Shown here: positions 8,682 to 16,649 of the stretch, piece after piece | How the letters are laid out: each line of letters starts with the position of its first letter | Numbering within the stretch: position 1 is the first letter of the stretch | Origin: Bacteroidota bacterium | GTDB taxonomy: Bacteria > Bacteroidota > Bacteroidia > Bacteroidales > GCA-2748055 | Direction: 5' to 3' | Assembly: GCA_030642565.1 (NCBI GenBank) | Contig: DAOWNM010000004.1 | Location: 1-23,048, forward strand | DNA length: 23,048 bases | Notes under the pieces: model-generated | Told to the model about the DNA's origin: nothing | The model's input: only the letters and a program-made list of their open reading frames with translations | The model's database searches: none | Position numbers and translations under genes: made by a program

Positions 8682-9176
8682 CTATTTGTTACCTTGGTCC
8701 CCTTCAAGGGAGGCGACCTCTTTTACCAGCATCTTCACATAATTACCGGCTGAAGTCTTCTGTACCCACACCTGGAATGCCTCTACGGTATCGCTGAGGG
8801 TTACAAACTGCAACTGCTCCTCTACCTCCCGGTATCCGTTGTAAAAACTGCGGGCATCGTCCAGGGTCTCAAATGCACCCGCCAATGCAAATCCATTCTT
8901 CTGGCCGGGTATATTGAAACCCGGCAGTTCAATGGTCCCCTCTCCTATCAGCACCCTGTATCCTTCATTGATGATATCGGGAAGAGGGTCCTTTTCATAT
9001 GGAAATTTATAAAACTCACTATCTTCAAAGGAGTATCCGAACTGGTAATATGTTACATTACCAAGAAATCTCTCAGAACTCAGAAGGAACTCTCCAGTTC
9101 TGTCAGGTCCTCTAAACATCTTACATCCTGCCGACGCAAGGATCAGGACCACCAAAACCACATATCTGTAAATCAT
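8682..9176 (-). CDS. Small putative lipoprotein of unknown function
   Basis: I do not recognise this 164-residue protein as a named family. It begins with a hydrophobic segment (YVVLVVLILASAGC) and a lipobox-like ASAGC, giving a probable lipidated cysteine at C18, so it should be membrane anchored. The mature part is mixed alpha/beta. The stretch around 95-160 (GFALAGAFETLDDARSFYNGYREV, then a Trp-containing VQKTSAGNYVKMLV) has the alternation of a small alpha/beta domain, loosely SPOR-like in pattern, but I cannot confirm that. It starts 21 nt after the ald stop and is likely expressed with ald. An 87-bp gap separates it from the symporter gene. Confidence 0.75.
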   Translation of the reverse strand: MIYRYVVLVVLILASAGCKMFRGPDRTGEFLLSSERFLGNVTYYQFGYSFEDSEFYKFPYEKDPLPDIINEGYRVLIGEGTIELPGFNIPGQKNGFALAGAFETLDDARSFYNGYREVEEQLQFVTLSDTVEAFQVWVQKTSAGNYVKMLVKEVASLEGDQGNK

Positions 9177-9197
9177 CTTTTCCCCTATTAATTTCTT

Positions 9198-10421
9198 CTA
9201 AAAGGCCGCCATCAAAAGATCAATGTCCTTGGAGGGAATCCTGAGCTGCTGACCGATGGCTTCATTGGTCAATATACCATTATAGATATATACACCGTGC
9301 CTGAGGCCCACATTCTCTTTCAGATGCCTTCCTGTGGTACCCAGCTCGCCGATCTCCAGTATCAGGGGCGCAAAGACATTGCTGACTGCAATGGAGGCGG
9401 TACGGGCCACCCTGGAAGGAATATTTGGAACGCAGTAGTGGATCACACCGTGCTTTATAAAAACCGGATCAACCTGTGTCCTAAGTTCTGAAGTTTCAAT
9501 GGATCCCCCATGGTCGATACTGATATCGATGATTACAGATCCCTTCTTCATCTCCTTCACCATCTCCTCAGTGATAAAATATGCAGGCTGTCCCTCTTCC
9601 ATTCGGATGGCACCAATCACCACATCGGCAGACTTTAGTGCCTTTAGAATTACTTTAGGATGAAAAATGGAGGTGGGGACCATATGACCCACGGCTGCTT
9701 GCAACCTGCGCAAACGATGCAGAGAGTGATCAAAAACCTTTACTTCAGAACCCACTCCCTTAGCAGCCCTGACAGCATACTCGGCAACAGTTCCCGCTCC
9801 CAGGATAACCACTTCAGTGGGGGTAATTCCTGTTAACCCACCCAACATAACCCCTTTGCCGCCCCGCTGGTTACTTAGGTACTCGGCTGCTATTAGCATA
9901 CTGGTAGTGCCCGCAATGGCACTCATACTTCTTACCGCCGGGTAGCAATTATGTTCATCCTGTATCTTTTCAAAAGCAATAGCTGTCACCTTTTTCCTCA
10001 TCAAACTCCTGATGTATTTATCGTTGCAGTGTGTGAAAACCTGGAAGGAAGAGAGTAAAACCTGTCGCTCCTTCATCCATCCAATCTCCTCTTCGGTCGG
10101 GGGACTGATTTTCAAAATGATGTCGCATTCCCGAAATACATCCTGCCGGTTTTCGCATATGAGTCCACCCCGTTCCGAGTAGTCCGTGTTGAGATAATTG
10201 GCCGCTTTCCCTGCTCCTGTCTCCAGCATCACTTCATGTCCGGACCCGGTAAGGATTTCTACCGCTTCAGGGGTCAACGGAACCCGGCTCTCCATCTGGT
10301 GATTTTCCGAAGGAATCCCTATTTTTAAACTTTTTCGTTTGTTCTCTACCTCCAGCATCTCCTCCTGAGGCATTAATCCCTCTTTGTGGATGTTAAATGC
10401 GGATGATCCTTTTTTTTCCAT
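9198..10421 (-). CDS. ald: Alanine dehydrogenase / NAD(P) transhydrogenase alpha-like family protein
   Basis: This family oxidises L-alanine to pyruvate and ammonia with NAD+, and this member belongs to the roughly 400-residue version typical of Bacteroidota. The 407-residue protein has a 31-residue N-terminal extension (MPQEEMLEVENKRKS) before the usual start LKIGIPSENHQMESRVPLTP. Expected residues include R46 and K104 (ILKISPP), the MSAIAGTTS stretch at 166-174, a Rossmann loop GAGTVA at 208-213, and an acidic residue after strand 2 (D231) that favours NAD. The stretch that carries the catalytic histidine in classical Ald reads SSFQVFTHCND (124-134), with H131 out of register, so the exact reaction is less certain. 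It lies 74 bp downstream of tsaE with its own promoter candidate. Confidence 0.85.
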   Translation of the reverse strand: MEKKGSSAFNIHKEGLMPQEEMLEVENKRKSLKIGIPSENHQMESRVPLTPEAVEILTGSGHEVMLETGAGKAANYLNTDYSERGGLICENRQDVFRECDIILKISPPTEEEIGWMKERQVLLSSFQVFTHCNDKYIRSLMRKKVTAIAFEKIQDEHNCYPAVRSMSAIAGTTSMLIAAEYLSNQRGGKGVMLGGLTGITPTEVVILGAGTVAEYAVRAAKGVGSEVKVFDHSLHRLRRLQAAVGHMVPTSIFHPKVILKALKSADVVIGAIRMEEGQPAYFITEEMVKEMKKGSVIIDISIDHGGSIETSELRTQVDPVFIKHGVIHYCVPNIPSRVARTASIAVSNVFAPLILEIGELGTTGRHLKENVGLRHGVYIYNGILTNEAIGQQLRIPSKDIDLLMAAF

Positions 10422-10445
10422 TGTTCCATCTGTTATTGCGGTATC

Positions 10446-10476
10446 CTAAAATAAGACAATTCGTTAGCAATGTCAA
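10446..10476 (-). promoter_or_regulatory. Promoter candidate for ald and the lipoprotein gene
   Basis: On the minus strand TTG (10474-10476) is followed after 20 bp by TATTTTAG (10446-10453). This fits the Bacteroidota TTG-N17-23-TAnnTTTG pattern with two mismatches in the last four bases. It sits in the 74-bp gap between tsaE and ald, 24 bp before the ald start. Confidence 0.35.
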
Positions 10477-10495
10477 TTTTTGTATGAACGGACTG

Positions 10496-10909
10496 TCAGA
10501 ATTGTATCAACCTGAATTCGTTTTCACCTACCACAATGTTCACCCTGAGTGCATCTTCGGGAATCAGACTGTTGGCTTTTTCGGGCCACTCGATCAGGCA
10601 CAGTGACCCTGAATAGAAGTACTCTTCATAACCCATATCAAAAAGCTCCTCCGGAGCCTCAATCCTGTAAAAGTCAAAATGAAAAATGGAGTCTCCCTCC
10701 GGAGTGAAGTACTCATTGACCAGCGAAAAGGTGGGGCTGTTCACTTCAACCGTGACTCCAAGATTCCGGCAGAGGGCCTGGATAAAGGTGGTTTTTCCGG
10801 CTCCCATCTCTCCGGAAAACGCAATAACAGCAGCCTCTCCCATTTCTTCAAGAAAACTCCTGGCAGCAGCATCAATTTCCTGCAATGATGAAATAGTAAT
10901 GGTTCTCAT
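10496..10909 (-). CDS. tsaE: tRNA threonylcarbamoyladenosine biosynthesis ATPase TsaE
   Basis: TsaE is the ATPase that works with TsaB and TsaD to make N6-threonylcarbamoyladenosine at position 37 of ANN-decoding tRNAs. At 137 residues it is of normal size. The Walker A motif GEMGAGKTT is at 33-41. The family motifs SPTFSLVNEY (58-67), HFDFYR (77-82) and IEWPEK (106-111, with E108) all follow in order. Its ATG lies one nucleotide after the porX stop codon, so translation is probably coupled to the upstream porW-porX pair. Confidence 0.96.
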   Translation of the reverse strand: MRTITISSLQEIDAAARSFLEEMGEAAVIAFSGEMGAGKTTFIQALCRNLGVTVEVNSPTFSLVNEYFTPEGDSIFHFDFYRIEAPEELFDMGYEEYFYSGSLCLIEWPEKANSLIPEDALRVNIVVGENEFRLIQF

Positions 10910-10910
10910 A

Positions 10911-12467
10911 TTACCTGACCGCAGATAAAATGGAGAGAGGGATCAGCATCTCTTCCATGGAGATTCCACCGTGCTGGAATGTGTTCCTGTAGAGATTTAC
11001 AAAATGGTTGTAATTGTTGGGATAAACCAGATAGTCATTATTCATGGCAAAGATGTAACTGGTTGTCACATTGGTTCTGGGCAGATGAACCTGCTCCGGT
11101 TGAACCACATCAAAAACCTCCTTCTGCTTATAGTTCAGATTCCTTCCTTGCTTATACCGGAGATTGACCGATGTCTTCCTGTCGCCAATCACTTTTACGG
11201 GATTGTTCACCCGTATAGCGCCATGATCTGTGGTAATAACCAGCTTGATATCATGCTGGCTAAGCAATTTAAGCAATTCATAGAGATAGGAGTGCTGAAA
11301 CCAGCTATTGACCAGCGAACGGTAGGACGATTCATCATAGGCCAGCTCCCTGATCATCTCCATCTCGGTACGGGAGTGGGAGAGCATATCCACAAAATTA
11401 TAGACTACGATATTCAGATCGTAGTTGAGCAGGTCGCGGTAATTCTCCACCAGCTTTTTCCCGGCCCGCTGGTTGCTGATCTTCTCATAATTAAATGAGG
11501 CTCTCACCCCAAGTCGTTGCATCTGAATCCTGCACAGCTCCTCCTCGTGGGCATTTTTCCCCCCTTCATCATTTTCATCAATCCAGAGTTCGGGATGTTG
11601 ACGCTGTATCTCGCCCGGCATCATCCCGGCAAACATGGCATTTCTTGCATATTGTGTAGAAGTAGGTAAGATACTGGAAAAGATGGTCTCTTCATCGGTT
11701 CTGTACAGGCCATTCATCTCCTGCTCTATGATCTTCCACTGATCATAACGGAGGTTATCGATAACCACCACTATTACCTTCCCCTGATTCAGCAAAGGAA
11801 ACACCTTATTTATAAATACTCCTGGTGAGAGGAGAGGCTGGTCATCACCCTCCCCGGTAAACCAACCTTCGTAGTTATTGCGAATATACCTGGCAAACTC
11901 TTTGTTGGCTTCGCTCTTCTGCATATTCAGAACCTCTTCCATACCCCCGGGACCACTGGTATCAAATTCCCTTTCCCAGAAAACAAGACGTGAATAGATC
12001 TCTGTCCATTCACTGAAAGTAGATGCCGAATTGATCTGCATACCAATCTGGCTGAACTGCGACTGGTAACCGGAGGTCGTTTTCTGGGTAACCAGCCTTT
12101 TGGTGTCAATATTCTTCTTGATGGTCAGAAGAATCTGCTTGGGATTTACCGGTTTAATCAGATAATCTGAAATTTTTCCTCCCAGCGCCTCATCCATGAT
12201 ATTCTCCTCCTCGCTCTTGGTAATCATCACCACCGGGGTCAAGGGGGTAACGGTTTTTATCCTTTCCAGAGTCTCCAGTCCCGATATTCCCGGCATATTT
12301 TCATCCAGAAAGATCAGGTCAAAATCGTTATCCTCCACCAGGTTCAGCGCATCGGTTCCATTGGCCGCTGTTGTCACCTTATAATCCCTCTCCTCTAAAA
12401 AAAGGATATAGGGTTTCAGCAGATCAATTTCATCATCTGTCCAAAGAATATGTATCTGCCTGCTCAT
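10911..12467 (-). CDS. porX: Type IX secretion response regulator with PglZ/alkaline-phosphatase-like effector domain
   Basis: PorX is the response regulator of the PorXY system that controls type IX secretion gene expression in Porphyromonas and relatives, acting with the kinase PorY and the sigma factor SigP. The 518 residues begin with a receiver domain (about 4-120): acidic pocket D11/D12, phospho-acceptor D55 in FLDENMPG, T83 and K105. A helical linker leads to an alkaline-phosphatase-superfamily (PglZ) domain from about 225. Probable metal/active-site residues are D237 (VIDNLRYDQW), T271 (PTSTQYARN), D360 and H364 (NFVDMLSH), D414-H415 (TTDHG) and H499 (FQHGG). The full set suggests an active enzyme. 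P. gingivalis PorX is reported to cleave oligonucleotides. Start and stop are tightly packed: the ATG shares one base with the porW stop (TAATG), and tsaE follows after 1 nt. Confidence 0.95.
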   Translation of the reverse strand: MSRQIHILWTDDEIDLLKPYILFLEERDYKVTTAANGTDALNLVEDNDFDLIFLDENMPGISGLETLERIKTVTPLTPVVMITKSEEENIMDEALGGKISDYLIKPVNPKQILLTIKKNIDTKRLVTQKTTSGYQSQFSQIGMQINSASTFSEWTEIYSRLVFWEREFDTSGPGGMEEVLNMQKSEANKEFARYIRNNYEGWFTGEGDDQPLLSPGVFINKVFPLLNQGKVIVVVIDNLRYDQWKIIEQEMNGLYRTDEETIFSSILPTSTQYARNAMFAGMMPGEIQRQHPELWIDENDEGGKNAHEEELCRIQMQRLGVRASFNYEKISNQRAGKKLVENYRDLLNYDLNIVVYNFVDMLSHSRTEMEMIRELAYDESSYRSLVNSWFQHSYLYELLKLLSQHDIKLVITTDHGAIRVNNPVKVIGDRKTSVNLRYKQGRNLNYKQKEVFDVVQPEQVHLPRTNVTTSYIFAMNNDYLVYPNNYNHFVNLYRNTFQHGGISMEEMLIPLSILSAVR

Positions 12468-15148
12468 TACTCTTGCTTTATATAGTGTTTCTGGAAAAAC
12501 AGGTAGTATGGTGTAAGTTCCTTTTTTTCCGAGAGAGTTTCAAAATTATCCCGCGATATGATCATCATCCTGTATTGCGAGAGAGTAATTCCAGCAAGGA
12601 TCGATTCACGGTTCTCCACGATATCCCGGAGATACCTGGTTGCTGCCTCAGCATTAATAAACAGTTTTACAACCAATACATTGTATGAGTCAACCATTTC
12701 GATCTGATCGATGGAGAGATCATACTGATTGTAATGATCCAGGTTGTGGTTTAACAGATCAAAACTGACCTGGTTCACATTCTGACTGGAATGGATAGCC
12801 AGGAGCAGATAGTGTTCCTGGGAAGAATCGATCGCTGCATAGACCTCCTCAGCCTCAGCAGCCTGATCGGCCTCTCTGATTTCCGGGAATTCCATATACA
12901 TATAATCAATGATCTCCTGGGCCTGCAGACTCTCCTCTGTTGAAGGATGTTGTGCGATCAATGAGTCAAGTGCCACCTTCATCACCTCTTTCCCATTCAG
13001 TGCTCCCAGTGCCATGGCCCGTATATACTGAAACTTGGGAATAAGCGGATCTTCCGCATAAAGCACAAAGGCATTATCAGCACCGGTAATCACCCCAGTA
13101 TAGTTTTTCTGTTGATAGAGTTTGAATATCCCTTCATAGTATCGCACCACAAGCATCTCCTCCTCTTCCAACTCCTTCAGGTAGTTGGGATTATTCAACA
13201 GCTTGGCATAATGCGACTCGGGGTAGAGAACGGTGAGCTGATTGGCATAATATTTTGCCTCTGTGGGATTCTGAATATTGTTGTCTAATTCGTACAGGTA
13301 GTAGTGTGCCGATGGACCGTGCCCTGATTCGGGATAACGTTTTATCAGCTCTTTGAAAGCTTTTATAGATTCATCATAATCAAGCAGTTGCTCTTTATAG
13401 AGCACCCCAATATTAAAGAGTGATTCCTCCAGCTTTCCATCGGAAATCTCCATAGCCGAATCGGTCAATGGGATTGTGACCAGGTAAAACTCCCGCGTTT
13501 TATTGTTTAAAACGGGGGTGCTGCCACCTCCTTCAAGGGTATCCGCTTCAGCCCCCTGCTCCAGGTTAAGCTCGGAGAGTATACGCTTGCTTTTTCTCCT
13601 CCAGTTGTCCTCCAGCGTACGTTCCCCCCACTTCATTCTGAACTCGGGCTGACCAAAACTTTTGGCATTCAGATTATAGAAATACCACTGACCGCCCTGT
13701 TGACCTTCCCTTCCTCCCATGGTCTGGCTATTACCATAAAGCATCGACTGGTTAAAAGCCAGTTCCTGCATAGCCTGCTGTTCAGCAAGCCGGGCCTCCT
13801 CCTCCTCCTTTATCACCTCTTCAATAATACCATCGATAATGGCCAGTCGCTGCTCTTCAGGCAGGGCTGCCAGCATCTGAACACTATCCTCCAGTTCGTA
13901 GGTAGAGACATTGTAGACCAGATCGCCCAGGCTCGCCGAAAGTGATGCCAGTCCGGCATAACCGGGATAATCCCTGTCCAGGAAAGAGACAGCAGAATCG
14001 TAATAGGCAGCAGAAAGTATATAGTCGGGTGTTTCGTAAAAGATCTCTGCCAGGGTAAGTGAGGAGTATCCTTTCTGATACTGGTTCTGAATGCTGGTTG
14101 AGACCGACAACTGGTAGTACTCTATAGCCTCATCCCTTGCACCCTCTTCCATGGCAATATTTCCCAATGCAAAATATATCTGATCCTTATACTCCATGTT
14201 CTTGCTGTCTCTCAACATTTTCCTGAGTAGTTTCTTCAGATCATTGCTGCTGGTTTTGCCCGATTCAAAAACCTCGGCCATGCTCACACGTGCATTAAAT
14301 GCCATTTCGTAAGGAGGGTTGTATCTTGTTACCCGTTTGTACTTTGCAAGTGCCAGGTTGTTCTGGTCGGAAGCTTCATAGAGTTGAGCCAAAATATAGG
14401 TATACCTTATTTTATCCTCCTTGGAAACTCCTTTCTGCTCCATGGCCATTTCCAGCTGCTCAGCGGCCACAGGGTACTCCTGGTTTTTGAGATGAAGCTG
14501 TGATCTGGTGGTATGGTATGTCCTGAGGTACTCTTTCGGTAGTGTTGCCTCATCTGCAAGAGCAATCAGAATCCGTTCCGCCTCTCTCTCTTCACCAATC
14601 ATGATATAGGCGCGGCTCAGCCAGATCATGGCCAGGTAGCGAATCTCCTCATCGGGGAAGGTAACCATGATATGCTTGAATGTTTCAGTGGCCAGAAAAA
14701 ACTCACCCTGGTACATATAGGCCTTACCCATGAGCATGTATGAATCATCGACCCACTTATTGTACTCGTTTTTATCGTAGAATGCCCTGTCTTTAGCAGA
14801 CTGGTTTCCCTCCTTTACCTTGGGTTTGACAGTGATGGAATGGACAGTGATAACCTTGGTAGCCTTGTCGATGGCCCGCTTCATATCGCTTGACACAGCT
14901 GAATTCACCGCCTTATTCTCGTAAAGAAACAGGTCAAGAATATGATTATAATTGTTCTTAACAGATTTGTTGGCTTTCTCTATGCCCCGTTTATAACTTT
15001 CATTCCCGTTAAAATAGATGTTGTAATGAGAGGTGAGGTTATGGTAGTTCCTGGACAATGAAGTATTTTTCTCCACGGAGCATGATACAAGGCCGTAGAT
15101 AAAAGGGAGGGCCAAAACCACCCAGTATATGGTCTTCCGGGAAAGCAA
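12467..15148 (-). CDS. porW: Type IX secretion / gliding TPR lipoprotein PorW (SprE)
   Basis: PorW/SprE is an outer-membrane lipoprotein with TPR repeats required for type IX secretion and gliding. It is thought to link parts of the secretion machine. This 893-residue protein has a signal peptide with lipobox LVSC (C23). The family hallmark SRNYHNLTSHYNIYFNGNES follows at about 32-51. TPR-like helical pairs run from about 132 (WVDDSYMLMGKAYMYQGEFFLA) through the middle. A Glu-rich segment near 435-460 and a Gly/Gln-rich segment precede a second set of repeats. A distinct C-terminal alpha/beta region (HYLLLAIHSSQNVNQVSFDL) ends the protein. The start codon is TTG at 15148: a stop lies 24 nt upstream in frame and no ATG lies before the lipobox. 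It is first in the porW-porX-tsaE unit. Confidence 0.93.
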   Translation of the reverse strand: MLSRKTIYWVVLALPFIYGLVSCSVEKNTSLSRNYHNLTSHYNIYFNGNESYKRGIEKANKSVKNNYNHILDLFLYENKAVNSAVSSDMKRAIDKATKVITVHSITVKPKVKEGNQSAKDRAFYDKNEYNKWVDDSYMLMGKAYMYQGEFFLATETFKHIMVTFPDEEIRYLAMIWLSRAYIMIGEEREAERILIALADEATLPKEYLRTYHTTRSQLHLKNQEYPVAAEQLEMAMEQKGVSKEDKIRYTYILAQLYEASDQNNLALAKYKRVTRYNPPYEMAFNARVSMAEVFESGKTSSNDLKKLLRKMLRDSKNMEYKDQIYFALGNIAMEEGARDEAIEYYQLSVSTSIQNQYQKGYSSLTLAEIFYETPDYILSAAYYDSAVSFLDRDYPGYAGLASLSASLGDLVYNVSTYELEDSVQMLAALPEEQRLAIIDGIIEEVIKEEEEARLAEQQAMQELAFNQSMLYGNSQTMGGREGQQGGQWYFYNLNAKSFGQPEFRMKWGERTLEDNWRRKSKRILSELNLEQGAEADTLEGGGSTPVLNNKTREFYLVTIPLTDSAMEISDGKLEESLFNIGVLYKEQLLDYDESIKAFKELIKRYPESGHGPSAHYYLYELDNNIQNPTEAKYYANQLTVLYPESHYAKLLNNPNYLKELEEEEMLVVRYYEGIFKLYQQKNYTGVITGADNAFVLYAEDPLIPKFQYIRAMALGALNGKEVMKVALDSLIAQHPSTEESLQAQEIIDYMYMEFPEIREADQAAEAEEVYAAIDSSQEHYLLLAIHSSQNVNQVSFDLLNHNLDHYNQYDLSIDQIEMVDSYNVLVVKLFINAEAATRYLRDIVENRESILAGITLSQYRMMIISRDNFETLSEKKELTPYYLFFQKHYIKQE

Positions 15149-15161
15149 ATCAGTCCAGTTA

Positions 15162-15177
15162 TGACAAGTTTATGTCA
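15162..15177. promoter_or_regulatory. Inverted repeat around a promoter candidate upstream of porW
   Basis: Perfect arms TGACA (15162-15166) and TGTCA (15173-15177) flank six bases. On the minus strand the -7-like TAAACTTG (15165-15172, one mismatch to TAnnTTTG) fills the space between the arms. The repeat ends 13 bp upstream of the porW start. The layout is that of a dimeric-regulator operator, but no good -33 TTG is visible. Confidence 0.3.
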
Positions 15178-15202
15178 GGTTCTTACAAATAATTAACTGG
15201 TT

Positions 15203-15224
15203 TTGATATAAGTTATTTTATCAA
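15203..15224. repeat. AT-rich inverted repeat between nfuA and porW
   Basis: Arms TTGATA (15203-15208) and TATCAA (15219-15224) face each other across 10 AT-rich bases. It could be the remnant of a weak terminator for the nfuA gene, or an operator. A short hairpin with TTAGAA/TTCTAA arms and a T-run lies just beyond the nfuA stop. Confidence 0.3.
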
Positions 15225-15240
15225 CTTAGAAAAAAACCTT

Positions 15241-15477
15241 CTAACCATTCACATCCACCACCTCTTTTATCTCGGGAACCTCCTTTTTTACAGCTATTTC
15301 AACACCGGCTTTCAGAGTCTGCATACTGAATGGACAGCCATTACATGCTCCTTTCAGCTCTACCCTGACCACCATATCGTCTGTAATATCTACCATGGCG
15401 ATATCACCACCATCTGCAACCAGGTAGGGTCGAATCTTTTCCAATGCCTTTTCGACGCGTTCTTTAATCGCTTCCAT
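15241..15477 (-). CDS. NifU-like C-terminal (Nfu) domain iron-sulfur scaffold protein
   Basis: This 78-residue protein consists of a single Nfu domain, which binds a labile [4Fe-4S] cluster between two subunits and passes it to target enzymes in the cytoplasm. The VADGGDIAMVDI strand-turn (20-31) and the cluster-binding pair C45-x-x-C48 (ACNGCPF) are visible. I chose the ATG at 15477 because the product then begins right at the domain (MEAIKERVEKAL). A longer reading from 15540 would overlap the end of mrp and add 21 unrelated residues. It follows mrp after a 16-nt gap, so the two probably form an Fe-S assembly operon. Confidence 0.92.
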   Translation of the reverse strand: MEAIKERVEKALEKIRPYLVADGGDIAMVDITDDMVVRVELKGACNGCPFSMQTLKAGVEIAVKKEVPEIKEVVDVNG

Positions 15478-15493
15478 TATTCCTGTTATTAAT

Positions 15494-16597
15494 CTATTTT
15501 GTTGTGATCTCCACCTTTTGGGTTGGCCTCTGCTCAGCATTCCGTTTTTTCAGTGCATTTTCAACTGCCTTGGAGAGAAGCCGGAATGCCTCACCGGATT
15601 GATTATCTGCTGAAAGGGCAACAGGTTTTCCGGAATCGCCCGATTCTCTGATTCCCTGAACGATGGGCACCTGTCCCAGCAGGGGAATCCCCATCTTTTC
15701 GGCCAGTTTCTTACAACCCTCTTTCCCGAAAATGTAGTACTTGTTATCGGGCAGTTCCTCGGGAGTAAACCACGACATATTCTCCACAAGACCAAGTACC
15801 GGTACATTGATCTTCTCTCCGGCAAACATGTTGATTCCTTTGATCACATCGGCCAGGGCCACCTCCTGCGGCGTGCTTACAATCACCACTCCCGTGACCG
15901 GGACCTCCTGTACCATGGTCAGGTGTACATCACCTGTGCCCGGTGGCAGGTCGATCAACAGGTAATCCAACTCGCCCCAGTCGCCCTGGGAAATCAACTG
16001 CTTCAATGCGCTGGTGGCCATGGGACCGCGCCAGACTACCGCATCTTCCGGCTTTATAAAAAATCCAATCGACAATAACTTCACTCCGTACTTTTCAATG
16101 GGTATGATCCATTCCACACCATCCTCTGTGCGGGCTGACGGACGTTCACCTTCCACATCAAACATCTTGGGTATGGAGGGACCATATACATCTGCATCAA
16201 TCAGTCCCACACTTGCACCTGATTGTGCCAGTGCCACAGCAAGGTTGGCCGCCACAGTAGATTTACCCACACCACCTTTCCCCGATGCTATAGCAACAAT
16301 ATTTTTCACATAAGGTAAAACTTCACGTTGTGGCGGAGGGTCCGGAACCAATACCTGAATATGCCCCTTCTGCAGGGACTCCTCGCCAAATGCTCCATTA
16401 ACAGCCCTCATACACGCCTTTTTTATGGATTGAATAAAGGGGTCATTAGCCCTGCCAAACTGCAAACCGATCCATAATTCACCCTCCCGGTATGTCACCT
16501 CGCTAACCATCCCCGATGATACGATGCCCTCTTTTGTTTCAGGGTGACGAATTTTTTCCAGTACCTCCAGAATTTTCTCCTTCTGTATCTCCATCAT
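15494..16597 (-). CDS. mrp: Mrp/ApbC-family iron-sulfur cluster carrier ATPase
   Basis: Mrp (ApbC/NBP35 family) is a P-loop ATPase that carries or helps insert Fe-S clusters in the cytoplasm. The 367-residue protein has an N-terminal MIP18-type domain (about 5-85, with IRHPETKEGIVSSGMV) fused to the ATPase. The deviant Walker A SGKGGVGKS is at 105-113, switch I GLIDADVYGPS at 131-141, and switch II LIDLPPGTGD near 214-223. The C-terminal CxxC that usually holds the bridging cluster is absent: NMSWFTPEELPDN occupies its place (273-285), and only C62 and C295 occur in the whole protein. To my knowledge this is common in Bacteroidota. The gene is preceded by a consensus -7 box and followed by the Nfu gene. 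Confidence 0.94.
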   Translation of the reverse strand: MMEIQKEKILEVLEKIRHPETKEGIVSSGMVSEVTYREGELWIGLQFGRANDPFIQSIKKACMRAVNGAFGEESLQKGHIQVLVPDPPPQREVLPYVKNIVAIASGKGGVGKSTVAANLAVALAQSGASVGLIDADVYGPSIPKMFDVEGERPSARTEDGVEWIIPIEKYGVKLLSIGFFIKPEDAVVWRGPMATSALKQLISQGDWGELDYLLIDLPPGTGDVHLTMVQEVPVTGVVIVSTPQEVALADVIKGINMFAGEKINVPVLGLVENMSWFTPEELPDNKYYIFGKEGCKKLAEKMGIPLLGQVPIVQGIRESGDSGKPVALSADNQSGEAFRLLSKAVENALKKRNAEQRPTQKVEITTK

Positions 16598-16617
16598 TCA
16601 CTCAAAAATTAGTTGCC

Positions 16618-16625
16618 CAAAGATA
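16618..16625 (-). promoter_or_regulatory. -7 box (TATCTTTG) upstream of mrp
   Basis: TATCTTTG on the minus strand matches the Bacteroidota -7 consensus TAnnTTTG exactly. It lies 20 bp upstream of the mrp ATG in the 52-bp gap after the alkyltransferase-like gene. The -33 element is poor (CTTA). It suggests that mrp and the Nfu gene can be transcribed separately from the upstream operon. Confidence 0.45.
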
Positions 16626-16649
16626 GCTTTTTTAATTTAGATTAAGTAT

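Noticed and set aside
15478..15540. Longer start for the Nfu protein inside mrp
   Set aside because: It would add 21 residues encoded by the end of mrp in another frame. The Nfu domain begins right at the ATG at 15477.
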